Assembly: GCF_003573545.1 (NCBI RefSeq)
Contig: NZ_QWET01000004.1
Span: 124,001 to 188,000, forward strand
Direction: 5' to 3'
Length of the DNA stretch: 64,000 nt
From: Mariniphaga sediminis
GTDB lineage: Bacteria > Bacteroidota > Bacteroidia > Bacteroidales > Prolixibacteraceae
Shown here: in pieces, positions 27,700 to 36,654 of the stretch
Numbering within the stretch: the stretch's first letter is position 1
Layout: every line of letters starts with the position of its first letter
Notes under the pieces: model-generated
What the model was told of the DNA's origin: nothing
Database searches by the model: none
Seen by the model: only the letters and a program-made list of their open reading frames with translations
Program-made: the position numbers and the translations under genes

Positions 27700-28764
27700 T
27701 TAATACGCTCCGTACCATCTTTTCACATTGGCGGCATAAATTTTATCCACCACTTCTTTGGGTAATTTTAGCCCACGGAATTCGCCATCAATCAGGGCGC
27801 TGGTCATTTTATGATCTGTAACCAGATACTCCCAGTCATTCAGCCAGGTTTCGTGTAACCTGTTTTGGAAAGACTCCTTTTCACTGCCCCGGTCGATTAT
27901 ATCCGTTCCATACATCAGGCGATCCTGGTACTGAATAAAAAAGTTACGGACTTTTTCACGGTTTTCCACCGTCTGATAGAAAAGCTGTCCCATCCGCGCA
28001 GCCATATCCATAGAGGCATTGGGAAACTGGTCAAGGAACCGGGCCATTTCATCCACACTCCATTCTAAACTGGCCAGGTGGCAACCAATAAAAACCAGTT
28101 CCGGATTTTTCTCCAACATCCGGTCGCGGGCCGCCATTTGTTCTTCATAAGAAGGAAACTCAGGGTGAAGGTACATGTGATACTGCGGGTTCCGGGAAAA
28201 ATATCCGCTGTCATTTTTGGTGGTCATTTCAGCTAAAGGAAGCCAGCAATTTTTAGGTTCACCCAAATGGCCCACTACAGGAATCCCGTTTTCGGCCAAA
28301 TACTGGAAAACCGGATCAAACTGAGCATCATCAATCATTATCAACAGGCTGTCTTTATCCCGAATTTCCATCCCTATATTTTTCCATACCTTCACAGCAA
28401 TAGCGCCATCGGCCACACACTGGTCAATCCATTGGATGGTATTTTCCACCCAGCCCGGCTCATCCCAGCCCTCCAAACAAAAAGTAGTGGTAAATTCAAT
28501 CACTTCGGGCTGCTGTTTCTTTAATGTTTTTAACAACTGATGAGCTTCTATAACCCGTTCGCATCCACCTGAGTAGGTATTAATATTCAGCAACTTAAAA
28601 TTATCTTTCTGCGCCTGTTCCAACGAATTTTCGGTGGAAGAATAGATGTGATAATGTGCATCGATTTTTTCCACTTTTGAAAAATCATCCATTGAGTAAT
28701 AGTTATTTTGGCAGGAGATGATGGCAAAGGCCATAACCAAAAGCAGGAAATAGTGTATTCTCAT
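27700..28764 (-). CDS. amidohydrolase-2 family lipoprotein
   Basis: The 354-aa protein has a lipoprotein signal ending AIISC (lipobox Cys at residue 18) and a metal-dependent hydrolase barrel: DAHYHIY (HxH), VVGHLGEP, FIGCHLASLEWS and a late YGTDIID Asp. This order fits the amidohydrolase-2 (PF04909) group, whose members include decarboxylases and lactonases. The substrate is unknown. It should be anchored on the periplasmic or outer membrane. It is transcribed alone, convergent with the efflux operon. Confidence 0.85.
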   Translation of the reverse strand: MRIHYFLLLVMAFAIISCQNNYYSMDDFSKVEKIDAHYHIYSSTENSLEQAQKDNFKLLNINTYSGGCERVIEAHQLLKTLKKQQPEVIEFTTTFCLEGWDEPGWVENTIQWIDQCVADGAIAVKVWKNIGMEIRDKDSLLIMIDDAQFDPVFQYLAENGIPVVGHLGEPKNCWLPLAEMTTKNDSGYFSRNPQYHMYLHPEFPSYEEQMAARDRMLEKNPELVFIGCHLASLEWSVDEMARFLDQFPNASMDMAARMGQLFYQTVENREKVRNFFIQYQDRLMYGTDIIDRGSEKESFQNRLHETWLNDWEYLVTDHKMTSALIDGEFRGLKLPKEVVDKIYAANVKRWYGAY

Positions 28765-28857
28765 TTTAATATATTTTAATTCACAGGGATGAAAATAAAA
28801 AAAATCTTCAACCTGTTCATTTTATCTTCACATTTTCTTAAAAACCGCGGAGTTCTC

Positions 28858-28865
28858 TACTTTTG
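28858..28865 (+). promoter_or_regulatory. -7 promoter element of the nitroreductase gene
   Basis: TACTTTTG matches TAnnTTTG exactly, 22 bp before the ATG at 28888. The -33 position holds TTTTC rather than TTTG. Confidence 0.5.
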
Positions 28866-28887
28866 CAAAAAATAAAAACCAAAAAGA

Positions 28888-29406
28888 ATGATTGAGATTC
28901 TCAGAGACAGAAGAAGCATCCGAAAATATACGGAACAGCCAGTTGAACCGGAAAAGCTGGAGCTATTGAAAGAGGCAGCATTACGTTCTCCTTCATCCAA
29001 AAACATCAATCCATGGGAATTCATTTTTGTGGAGGATGCTGAAGTTATTGGAAAGCTGAAAGATTGTAAGCTGCACGGAACAGCTCCCTTGTCAACGGCC
29101 CCTCTGGCAATAGTGGTGTGTGCGGACGAAACCAAAAACGATGTGTGGATTGAAGATTGTTCCATTGCTTCCATTCTGCTACAACTCACTGCCCAGTCGC
29201 TGGGATTAGGAAGTTGCTGGGTTCAAATCCGTAACCGGAAATATTCCGAAACAGTTTCGTCTGAGAAATACATTCAGAATTTGCTGCATATCCCTGAAAA
29301 CTTCAGAGTGCTCAGTATCATTACGGTGGGATATCCTGCTACTACCCGGACCGGCAAACCTTTCACGGATCTTCCTTTTGATAAAATCAGGATGAACAAA
29401 TTCTGA
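28888..29406 (+). CDS. nitroreductase family protein
   Basis: This 172-aa flavoprotein has the FMN-binding pattern RDRRSIRKYTEQPV, followed by SPSSKNINPWEF and, later, LQLTAQSLGLGSCWVQIRNR. It probably reduces nitro, quinone or enone compounds with NAD(P)H; the real substrate is not evident. It is single, with its own promoter, and convergent with the PBP1A gene. Confidence 0.9.
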   Translation: MIEILRDRRSIRKYTEQPVEPEKLELLKEAALRSPSSKNINPWEFIFVEDAEVIGKLKDCKLHGTAPLSTAPLAIVVCADETKNDVWIEDCSIASILLQLTAQSLGLGSCWVQIRNRKYSETVSSEKYIQNLLHIPENFRVLSIITVGYPATTRTGKPFTDLPFDKIRMNKF

Positions 29407-29411
29407 ACTCC

Positions 29412-29445
29412 GGAGAATACTATCACAGTTACATAGTATCTCTCC
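29412..29445. repeat. long hairpin between convergent genes
   Basis: The left arm GGAGAATACTAT (29412-29423) pairs with ATAGTAT plus TCTCC (29433-29445), with one bulged base and a 9-nt loop. No T run follows on either strand. It may still stop or stabilise the convergent transcripts of the nitroreductase and PBP1A genes. Confidence 0.4.
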
Positions 29446-29523
29446 TGTTACCCTATTTTACAAGAGAACTTCAGCATAAAAAGTCAGAGAAAAATCCCTA
29501 ATTTCTACCGATTCGTGCCTTTT

Positions 29524-31872
29524 CTAGAAAAAATCTTCAAAATTGGAAGGAGTGTTTTGCTCTTCCTCGTCGCAGTCAAGGTTTATATTAAAATTCTCCG
29601 GTTTTTTAAAACTCATATCCTCGGTGTATCCCAAGGCAGGATCAGCCAGTACCTTCTTATAGAAATAGCCCCAGATGGGCAACGCCATGTTGGCACCCTG
29701 ACCGGAAGCAATGGTACGAAAGTGGATACTTCGCAGGTCGGCACCGGTCCAGACACCTGCTGTAAGCCGGGGTGTAACTCCGATAAACCAACCGTCAGAG
29801 TGGTTCTGTGTTGTTCCCGTTTTACCGGCAATAGGCATTTTAAATTTCCCGTAACCATCCCTGTTGCGTAACCTGATTCCGGTGCCCCAATCAATAACCC
29901 CTTGCAGCAGGTTAACCATCAGGTAGGCAGTCTGTTCGTCAAAAGCCTCATGCCGTTCAGGTTGAAAGGTTGCAATAACATTTCCGTAGCGATCCTCAAT
30001 GTGCGAGACAAAATAAGGTTTCACAAATACTCCCTGGTTGGCATATGTATTAAACGCTCCTACCATTTCGTATAGAGTAATATCGGAGGTACCCAAAAAC
30101 AATGACGGCACCGGGTCGATCGGACTATACACTCCCATACGCTTCATCACTTCGGTAACTGCACGCGGGTTGAACTGTTTCATTACCCAGGCCGAGATTT
30201 TATTTCGCGATTGGGCAAGCCCCCATTTTAAGGTCACCAGCTTTCCTTCATTTTCTTCATCGTAATCGGCATCTTTGGGTTCCCAAATGGTGCCGTCAGG
30301 CATTTGAAATTGCTGGCTTACATAGGGCACTTTCGTACAAGGTGTCAGACCGTTTTGCATGGCCAGGGTATAGAGGAAAGGCTTCACGGTAGAACCCACC
30401 TGGCGTTTCCCTCCCTTCACCATGTCATACATAAAATATTTATAATTAGGACCGCCCACATACGCTTTCACTTTCCCCGAATGAGTTTCCATTGCCATAA
30501 ACGAAGACCTGAAATAACGGAGGTACCATTTTATTGAATCCATGGGTGACATAACAGTATCTATTTCACCCTTCCAGGAAAAAATGGTCATGTCGACCGG
30601 CTTCCTGAAATTTTCCTTGATCTGACTAAACGTTTTTCCCTGATTGTTCAGTACCCTGTATCGCTCACTGCGCCTGATTTCACGGTTAAGAAGATCCTCC
30701 GTCTGATCCGGAGTCATGTTATTGGCAAAAGGAGGATTGTTGAGGTACTTCATACTCCCGTCAAACTCAGGCTGAAGATCATCTTTCAGGTGATGCTCCA
30801 CCGACTCCACAGCATATCGCTGCATACGGGAATCGATCGTAGTAAAAATCCGCAGCCCGTCGGTATACAAATCGTAATGTTGTCCGTCGGGTTTCACATT
30901 TTTATTACACCAGCCATACAAAGGGTTGGTTTCCCAATCCACTGAGTCTTCTTTAAACTGTTGCATTTGCCAGGAAGGGTAATTCTTTCGTTCGGGTTTT
31001 TTCGCTGTAAGCGTAAGCCGTAAATACTCACGCAAATAAGGTGCCGGCCCACTTTTATAATCCACCCGCTGAAAATTAAGATCGAGAGGCAGTTGCTTTA
31101 CAGAGTCCCGCACCTCCCGGGGGATGTAACCATACTTTGCCATTTGATTCAGCACTACGTTCCGTCGCTGCATTACCAGTTCAGGACGTCGCACCGGGTT
31201 ATACAACGACGAATTCTTAGCCATTCCCACCAGCATGGCAGACTGATGCAGCTTAAGTGAATCGGGCGGAATACTGAAATAGACACCGGCAGCCGACTTG
31301 ATACCCACAGCAAGGTTCAAAAAATCATACTTATTCAAATACATTAAAAGAATCTCTTCCTTGGTATAACTACGCTCCAGCTTTACAGCAATAACCCATT
31401 CCTTGAATTTTCGAAGTACCAGTTCCATCTTACTCTCTAAATTCTCGCGCGGAAAAAGCATTTTTGCCAACTGCTGACTAATGGTACTCCCCCCACCCGA
31501 ACTGGTATCTCCGGTAACAATACCTTTTGCCACACGGGCAAGGCCTCTGAGGTCGATACCCGAATGGCGAAAAAACCGGACATCTTCGGTAGCAATCAAA
31601 GCTTCGATTAAATGAGGCGGTAAATTTTCGTAGTTAACGAAGGTGCGATTTTCCCGGATAAAATATTTATCGAGAATGGTTCCATCCTCCGAAAAAATTT
31701 CTGAAGCCAGAATATTAGGAGGATTCTCCAACTCCTCAAAAGTGGGCATAAAACCAAGGTTGCCTTTGGCTATCAGTACAAATAGCAGCACTACACTGGC
31801 AATTCCCAAAAGGAATAACGACCAAAAGACAATAATGTATTTTTTCCAATTCTTATTCTTTTCTTCCGTCAT
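29524..31872 (-). CDS. class A penicillin-binding protein (PBP1A-type)
   Basis: The 782-aa protein builds peptidoglycan. It has an N-terminal membrane anchor (residues about 13-35), a GT51 transglycosylase domain with ATEDVRFFRHSGID (catalytic Glu) and GGSTISQQLAK, and a transpeptidase domain with the nucleophile Ser in GSTVKPF, SRN in the second motif, and GKTGTTQ. A Bacteroidota-type inter-domain region lies between them. The C-terminal tail is acidic (DCDEEEQN). It has its own promoter at 31897 and is divergent from topA. Confidence 0.94.
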   Translation of the reverse strand: MTEEKNKNWKKYIIVFWSLFLLGIASVVLLFVLIAKGNLGFMPTFEELENPPNILASEIFSEDGTILDKYFIRENRTFVNYENLPPHLIEALIATEDVRFFRHSGIDLRGLARVAKGIVTGDTSSGGGSTISQQLAKMLFPRENLESKMELVLRKFKEWVIAVKLERSYTKEEILLMYLNKYDFLNLAVGIKSAAGVYFSIPPDSLKLHQSAMLVGMAKNSSLYNPVRRPELVMQRRNVVLNQMAKYGYIPREVRDSVKQLPLDLNFQRVDYKSGPAPYLREYLRLTLTAKKPERKNYPSWQMQQFKEDSVDWETNPLYGWCNKNVKPDGQHYDLYTDGLRIFTTIDSRMQRYAVESVEHHLKDDLQPEFDGSMKYLNNPPFANNMTPDQTEDLLNREIRRSERYRVLNNQGKTFSQIKENFRKPVDMTIFSWKGEIDTVMSPMDSIKWYLRYFRSSFMAMETHSGKVKAYVGGPNYKYFMYDMVKGGKRQVGSTVKPFLYTLAMQNGLTPCTKVPYVSQQFQMPDGTIWEPKDADYDEENEGKLVTLKWGLAQSRNKISAWVMKQFNPRAVTEVMKRMGVYSPIDPVPSLFLGTSDITLYEMVGAFNTYANQGVFVKPYFVSHIEDRYGNVIATFQPERHEAFDEQTAYLMVNLLQGVIDWGTGIRLRNRDGYGKFKMPIAGKTGTTQNHSDGWFIGVTPRLTAGVWTGADLRSIHFRTIASGQGANMALPIWGYFYKKVLADPALGYTEDMSFKKPENFNINLDCDEEEQNTPSNFEDFF

Positions 31873-31896
31873 GAAAAACAGGATTTATTATTGCGA

Positions 31897-31926
31897 CAAA
31901 GATATATGTTTCCATGGTGGCAACAA
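31897..31926 (-). promoter_or_regulatory. promoter of the PBP1A gene
   Basis: On the minus strand TTG (31924-31926), a 19-nt spacer and TATCTTTG (31897-31904) match the Bacteroidota promoter consensus in both boxes and in spacing. Confidence 0.65.
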
Positions 31927-32018
31927 TTATACAAACGGTTGATGCTCATGTAATATTTTATTTTTTAAAAATAAATAAATCATTTTCAAACATATAGATT
32001 AAAAATAAACGAATTAAA

Positions 32019-32051
32019 TTTTGAACTTAGCGTTTCATTTTCGTTAATTTG
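32019..32051 (+). promoter_or_regulatory. promoter of topA
   Basis: TTTTG (32019-32023) is followed after 20 nt by TTAATTTG (32044-32051), one mismatch from TAnnTTTG. The ATG at 32084 is 32 nt downstream. Confidence 0.5.
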
Positions 32052-32083
32052 CAAAAATTTTTTCAAAAAAGGAAGTTAAAAAG

Positions 32084-34420
32084 ATGCAGGAAAACCTTGT
32101 GATAGTAGAGTCGCCGGCAAAAGCAAAAACGATTGAGAAATTTTTGGGGAAGGGATACACCGTTACCTCGTGTATGGGGCATATCCGCGATTTACAGAAA
32201 AAAGATTTTGGAATCGACCTGGAAAAAAATTACCAGCCTAAATACGTAATAACCCCGGATAAAAGAAAAATTGTTACCGAACTGAAAAAACTGGCAAAAG
32301 AAGCCCAAACAGTCTGGCTCGCATCCGATGAAGACCGTGAAGGAGAGGCCATTGCCTGGCACCTGAAAGAAGTACTGAAACTCGATCCCCAGAAAACAAA
32401 GCGGATTGTTTTTCATGAAATTACAAAAGAAGCCATCCAAAAAGCCATCGAAAACCCCCGTTCGATCGACGAAAACCTGGTGAACGCTCAACAGGCAAGG
32501 CGCGTACTCGACCGTATTGTTGGTTTTGAAGTGTCGCCGGTGTTATGGAAGAAAGTCAAGCCGGCCCTTTCCGCAGGCAGGGTACAGTCGGTGGCCGTTC
32601 GGCTGATTGTGGAACGCGAACGTGAAATTATCAACTTCAAGGGTGAAACTTGGTATCGCGTTAACGGTACATTTATAGTGACCGATGAAGACGGACAGCC
32701 TACTGAACTGAAAGCCGAACTGAACAAACGTTTTTCAACAAAAAAAGAAGCGACCGATTTTATAGAAAAATGCCGCTCGGCTGAATTCTCTGTTGCTGAT
32801 GTAGTAAAAAAACCAGCCAAGCGCTCACCGGCCCAACCTTTCACAACATCGACGCTACAACAGGAAGCCAGCCGGAAGCTGGGGTTTTCAGTTTCCCAAA
32901 CGATGGCTGTTGCCCAACGCCTTTACGAAAGCGGTAAAATTACTTACATGCGTACCGACTCGGTGAACCTGTCGGGGCTGGCCATCAATACTGCCAAACA
33001 AAAAATAATTGAACTGCACGGTGAAGAATATGTAAAAATCAGAAAATACCACACCAAATCCAAAGGGGCTCAGGAGGCGCATGAAGCCATCAGGCCTACA
33101 TACATGAATACCGAAATGGTGGAAGGATCCGCGCAGGAACAACGCCTGTATGAACTTATCTGGAAGCGCACAATGGCTTCGCAGATGGCCGATGCAAAAC
33201 TCGAAAAAACAACAGTAACCATTTCCGTTTCAACTGCTGCCGAAGCATTCACAGCATCGGGCGAAGTGATCATCTTTGACGGATTCCTTAAAGTTTACAT
33301 GGAATCGACCGATGAGGAAAACGGGAACAACACTTCGGGACAGGTGATTATTCCGCCGTTGAAGGCAAAAGATGTATTGGAAATGGCATCGATTGTAGCT
33401 ACCCAACGTTTCTCCCAGCGCCCGCCCCGTTACACGGAGGCCTCCCTGGTAAAAAAACTTGAAGAGCTGGGAATCGGCAGGCCATCCACATACGCGCCTA
33501 CCATTACCACTATTCAAAACCGGAACTATGTGGTAAAAGAGGATCGGCCCGGTATTGAGCGGAAATTTGATATGGTGACCCTGAAAAACAATAAAATTTC
33601 GGAACAGACAAAAACCGAAACGACAGGTACTGAAAAATCAAAACTTTTCCCCACCGATGTCGGAATGGTAGTGAATGATTTTTTAGTGGCGAATTTTGAT
33701 CAGATAATGGATTTCAATTTCACGGCCAATGTCGAAAAAGAATTTGATGATATTGCAGACGGAGAAAAGGTTTGGAATGAAATGATTGATAAATTCTACC
33801 GGCCGTTTCATGGGAAAGTAGAAGATGTTCTGGAAAATTCGGAACGTTCCAAAGGAGAACGAATATTAGGAGACGATCCCAAGACCGGGAAACAGGTTTC
33901 TGTAAAAATCGGCCGCTACGGCCCGGTGGCTCAACTGGGCGAAGCATCGACAGAAGAGAACAGTGAAAAGCCACAGTTCGCCAGCCTTCGGGCAGGACAG
34001 CATTTGGAAACCATTACCCTCGAAGAGGCGCTTGAGTTATTTAAGCTTCCACGCGAACTCGGCGAATACGAAAACAAAAAAGTTACTGTGAGTATTGGCC
34101 GTTTTGGTCCTTACGTGCGCCACGACAATAAATTTGTATCGCTCGGGAAAGAAGATCCGTTTAGTGTTGACCTAGACCGTGCTGTTGAACTAATTGAAGC
34201 CAAACGGGAAAAAGACCGGAAAGCCGTTATCCAAATTTTTGAGGAGGAGCCTGAATTAAGGGTATTGAACGGCAGATGGGGGCCTTACATTTCCTATAAA
34301 AAGAAAAACTATAAAATCCCTAAAAAAATGAAAGCGGAAGAGCTTTCACTAGAAGATTGCAGAAAAATTATTGACGATGCTCCGGACCCAAAATCGAAAC
34401 GGGCACGGAATAAGAAATAA
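32084..34420 (+). CDS. topA: DNA topoisomerase I (type IA)
   Basis: This 778-aa enzyme relaxes negative supercoils. The N-terminal TOPRIM domain starts LVIVESPAKAKTIEKFLG and has the DEDREGEAIAWHL motif; the active-site Tyr is in ITYMRTDS. The C-terminal part carries three topoisomerase repeats, each around IGRYGP, IGRFGPYV and RWGPYISY, and no Cys4 zinc fingers, as is usual in Bacteroidota. The next gene starts 13 bp after the stop, so topA and the arginase-fold protein are probably co-transcribed. Confidence 0.95.
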   Translation: MQENLVIVESPAKAKTIEKFLGKGYTVTSCMGHIRDLQKKDFGIDLEKNYQPKYVITPDKRKIVTELKKLAKEAQTVWLASDEDREGEAIAWHLKEVLKLDPQKTKRIVFHEITKEAIQKAIENPRSIDENLVNAQQARRVLDRIVGFEVSPVLWKKVKPALSAGRVQSVAVRLIVEREREIINFKGETWYRVNGTFIVTDEDGQPTELKAELNKRFSTKKEATDFIEKCRSAEFSVADVVKKPAKRSPAQPFTTSTLQQEASRKLGFSVSQTMAVAQRLYESGKITYMRTDSVNLSGLAINTAKQKIIELHGEEYVKIRKYHTKSKGAQEAHEAIRPTYMNTEMVEGSAQEQRLYELIWKRTMASQMADAKLEKTTVTISVSTAAEAFTASGEVIIFDGFLKVYMESTDEENGNNTSGQVIIPPLKAKDVLEMASIVATQRFSQRPPRYTEASLVKKLEELGIGRPSTYAPTITTIQNRNYVVKEDRPGIERKFDMVTLKNNKISEQTKTETTGTEKSKLFPTDVGMVVNDFLVANFDQIMDFNFTANVEKEFDDIADGEKVWNEMIDKFYRPFHGKVEDVLENSERSKGERILGDDPKTGKQVSVKIGRYGPVAQLGEASTEENSEKPQFASLRAGQHLETITLEEALELFKLPRELGEYENKKVTVSIGRFGPYVRHDNKFVSLGKEDPFSVDLDRAVELIEAKREKDRKAVIQIFEEEPELRVLNGRWGPYISYKKKNYKIPKKMKAEELSLEDCRKIIDDAPDPKSKRARNKK

Positions 34421-34433
34421 CGAATAAACCAAC

Positions 34434-35564
34434 ATGAATCTGGCCGATTACTTTGAACCGGTTGATTTTTCCCGTTTCACAACCGGGAATCCTTTGGGGA
34501 AATATGCGCTGGGGCCGGTTATTGAAAAAAGCAGCGAAAGAATTTCAGATGATGCCTTTCAAAAATTGGACGCAGTCATCCTGGGAGTTCCTGTTGAAAA
34601 CGGGAAACCACAGAAAAAAGGGACTTCAGCACCTGATAAAATCAGAAATGAGTTATACCGGTTGGCGGCGTTGGCCCAAAACCTGAACATTGCTGATTTA
34701 GGGAACCTGAAACCCGCAACAAGCCCCAAAGGAACTTACCTGGCCTTACGCGATGTAGTAGAATATCTGCGTGAGTTAAAAGTAGTTGCCATCATTTTGG
34801 GAGGGAGCCAGGATTTAACCCTGGGAATAGCCGAAGCATTTAAGAATGACCGGTTTTTCTGGCTGTCGGTTGTAGATGCCGTGCTTGATGTAAAAAAGGG
34901 GACTGAAACATTTGATTCAACCAACTATCTAACCCGGCTTTTCAAAAACTTACCCAACCTGTTTCATTTTAGCCTGATTGGATACCAAAATCATCTGGTT
35001 GGCGAGAAACTGATCCATAAAACAAACGGCATTAGCGAGCACCTTCGTCTGGGACAGTTGCGGGACGACATATCACAAACCGAGTTTCTGCTCCGGAATT
35101 CCGATGTACTGTCGTTCGATATGGGGTCGATAAAATATACTGAAGCTCCTTCCTCCCGGCAAAAGAACCCTAACGGGTTGCGTGGCGAAGAAGCCTGCCA
35201 ACTGGCCCGTTATGCCGGATTAAGCCCGCAATTAGGCACTTTCGGACTCTTTGAAACAGGAAATGAACATCCAATTTCGGCAAGCCTTGCGGCAGAAATT
35301 ACATGGTATTTTCTCGAAGGTCTTTTACACCGAAAACCCTGGGGGGAAAGAACCGTGTACAAGGCGGAAATTGATGGATTGGATCACCCGGTAGTTTTCC
35401 TGCATGAACCGGAATCGGGCAGGTGGTGGTTCAAGGTGAAATCTGTTTCAGGTGAAGTCTGTGAAATTGCCTGTTCCGAAGAGGAATACCGAAAGGCTTC
35501 TGAAAATGAGATACCCGGCCGGTGGCTAAAATTTATTCAGGAAATGGACGACTTATCAAAATAA
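34434..35564 (+). CDS. arginase-fold protein with degenerate metal site (often annotated formimidoylglutamase)
   Basis: The 376-aa protein follows the arginase/ureohydrolase fold, but its metal ligands are mostly replaced: GGDHS is GGSQD, DAHLD is DAVLD, and SFDxDxxDP becomes SFDMGSI. A dinuclear Mn enzyme is therefore unlikely. A C-terminal extension of about 80 residues (from about YKAEIDGL) is Trp and Glu rich and unlike arginases. From memory, orthologues lie between topA and the gld/T9SS genes in other Bacteroidota, and here it is followed by porP-gldKLMN. A non-enzymatic role connected with the T9SS is an inference. Confidence 0.82.
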   Translation: MNLADYFEPVDFSRFTTGNPLGKYALGPVIEKSSERISDDAFQKLDAVILGVPVENGKPQKKGTSAPDKIRNELYRLAALAQNLNIADLGNLKPATSPKGTYLALRDVVEYLRELKVVAIILGGSQDLTLGIAEAFKNDRFFWLSVVDAVLDVKKGTETFDSTNYLTRLFKNLPNLFHFSLIGYQNHLVGEKLIHKTNGISEHLRLGQLRDDISQTEFLLRNSDVLSFDMGSIKYTEAPSSRQKNPNGLRGEEACQLARYAGLSPQLGTFGLFETGNEHPISASLAAEITWYFLEGLLHRKPWGERTVYKAEIDGLDHPVVFLHEPESGRWWFKVKSVSGEVCEIACSEEEYRKASENEIPGRWLKFIQEMDDLSK

Positions 35565-35685
35565 TAAAAAAAGACATGCGTTCTTTGCATACCAGGTTAA
35601 CAGAAGAAGTTTGTTACAAACAACATTTTTTTATTTCTTTAACCTTGATTGGAAAATTAATTTTATGCCGCATCCAAATAGGAGT

Positions 35686-36633
35686 ATGAAAAAAGTTATT
35701 TCTTTTCTATATTTGCTGTTAATTATAATAATGGAGGCTTTTGGGCAGCAGGATCCGCAGTTTACAAACAATATGTATTATAAATTGGGAGTAAACCCTG
35801 GTTTTGCAGGTGCCGAAAATGCGTTAAGCGGACTAATTTTAAATCGTTATCAATGGGAAGGTATGACAGGGGCTCCAAAAACACTGGTGTTTAGTGTGGA
35901 TGCAGCAATAGATGCATTGGGTGCTCCCGGCGGCGTTGGGTTAAATATAGTCAGCGATCAGTTGGGTTTTGCAAAAAACATACTCGCCAATGTTAATTAT
36001 GCCTACAAAATTGATTTAGGTGTTGGCAACCTGGGAATCGGGGTGTCACTGGGCTTTTATAATCAAAGCATTAACGGGGAATGGAAGACACCTGATGACC
36101 AGACACTCTATACTCCTCCCGGCTCCGATCTATCTGTTCCGCAAGGAGAGGTAAGCCAAATGGCTTTTGACATAGGTGGTGGTCTTTATCTTTCTTCTCC
36201 CAACTATTTTCTGGGAGTCTCGGCAACCCATATAAATGAACCGGTCATTGAATACGACGAACAGGCAAGTTCGTATTTATCAAGACATTATTATTTAATG
36301 GGAGGATACAATATAAAATTAGCCGATCCGTTATTTGAGTTGCGGCCTTCGTTCTTATTCAAATCGGACCTTGCCGGATGGCAGGTGGATATAAATACTA
36401 ATGTGGTATTTGACGACAGGTTTTGGGGAGGTATTTCCTACAGGGTAAACGATGCTGTTGCCCTCCTGATGGGGCTTGAACTAGTCAATGGGTTAAAAGT
36501 GGGATATTCGTTCGATTTGGTTACCTCGGCCATTGGTTATTATGGATTTGCCTCCCATGAAATTTTTGTTAGTTATTCAGTAAATTTGGAACGAAACAGA
36601 AACCAGAAATATAAAAGTATAAGATTTTTATAA
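35686..36633 (+). CDS. porP: PorP/SprF family T9SS outer-membrane protein
   Basis: From the ATG at 35686 the product has 315 residues with a signal peptide (MKKVISFLYLLLIIIMEAFG) and then QQDPQFTNNMYYKLGVNPGF, the typical start of the PorP/SprF group, followed by an outer-membrane beta-barrel pattern. These proteins anchor T9SS cargo or gliding components at the surface. The first ATG of the frame at 35611 gives an implausible N-terminus; 35686 has AGGAG close by. It heads the gldKLMN operon with a 21-bp gap. Confidence 0.88.
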   Translation: MKKVISFLYLLLIIIMEAFGQQDPQFTNNMYYKLGVNPGFAGAENALSGLILNRYQWEGMTGAPKTLVFSVDAAIDALGAPGGVGLNIVSDQLGFAKNILANVNYAYKIDLGVGNLGIGVSLGFYNQSINGEWKTPDDQTLYTPPGSDLSVPQGEVSQMAFDIGGGLYLSSPNYFLGVSATHINEPVIEYDEQASSYLSRHYYLMGGYNIKLADPLFELRPSFLFKSDLAGWQVDINTNVVFDDRFWGGISYRVNDAVALLMGLELVNGLKVGYSFDLVTSAIGYYGFASHEIFVSYSVNLERNRNQKYKSIRFL

Positions 36634-36654
36634 AGAAAGCCATATATTTGAGCT

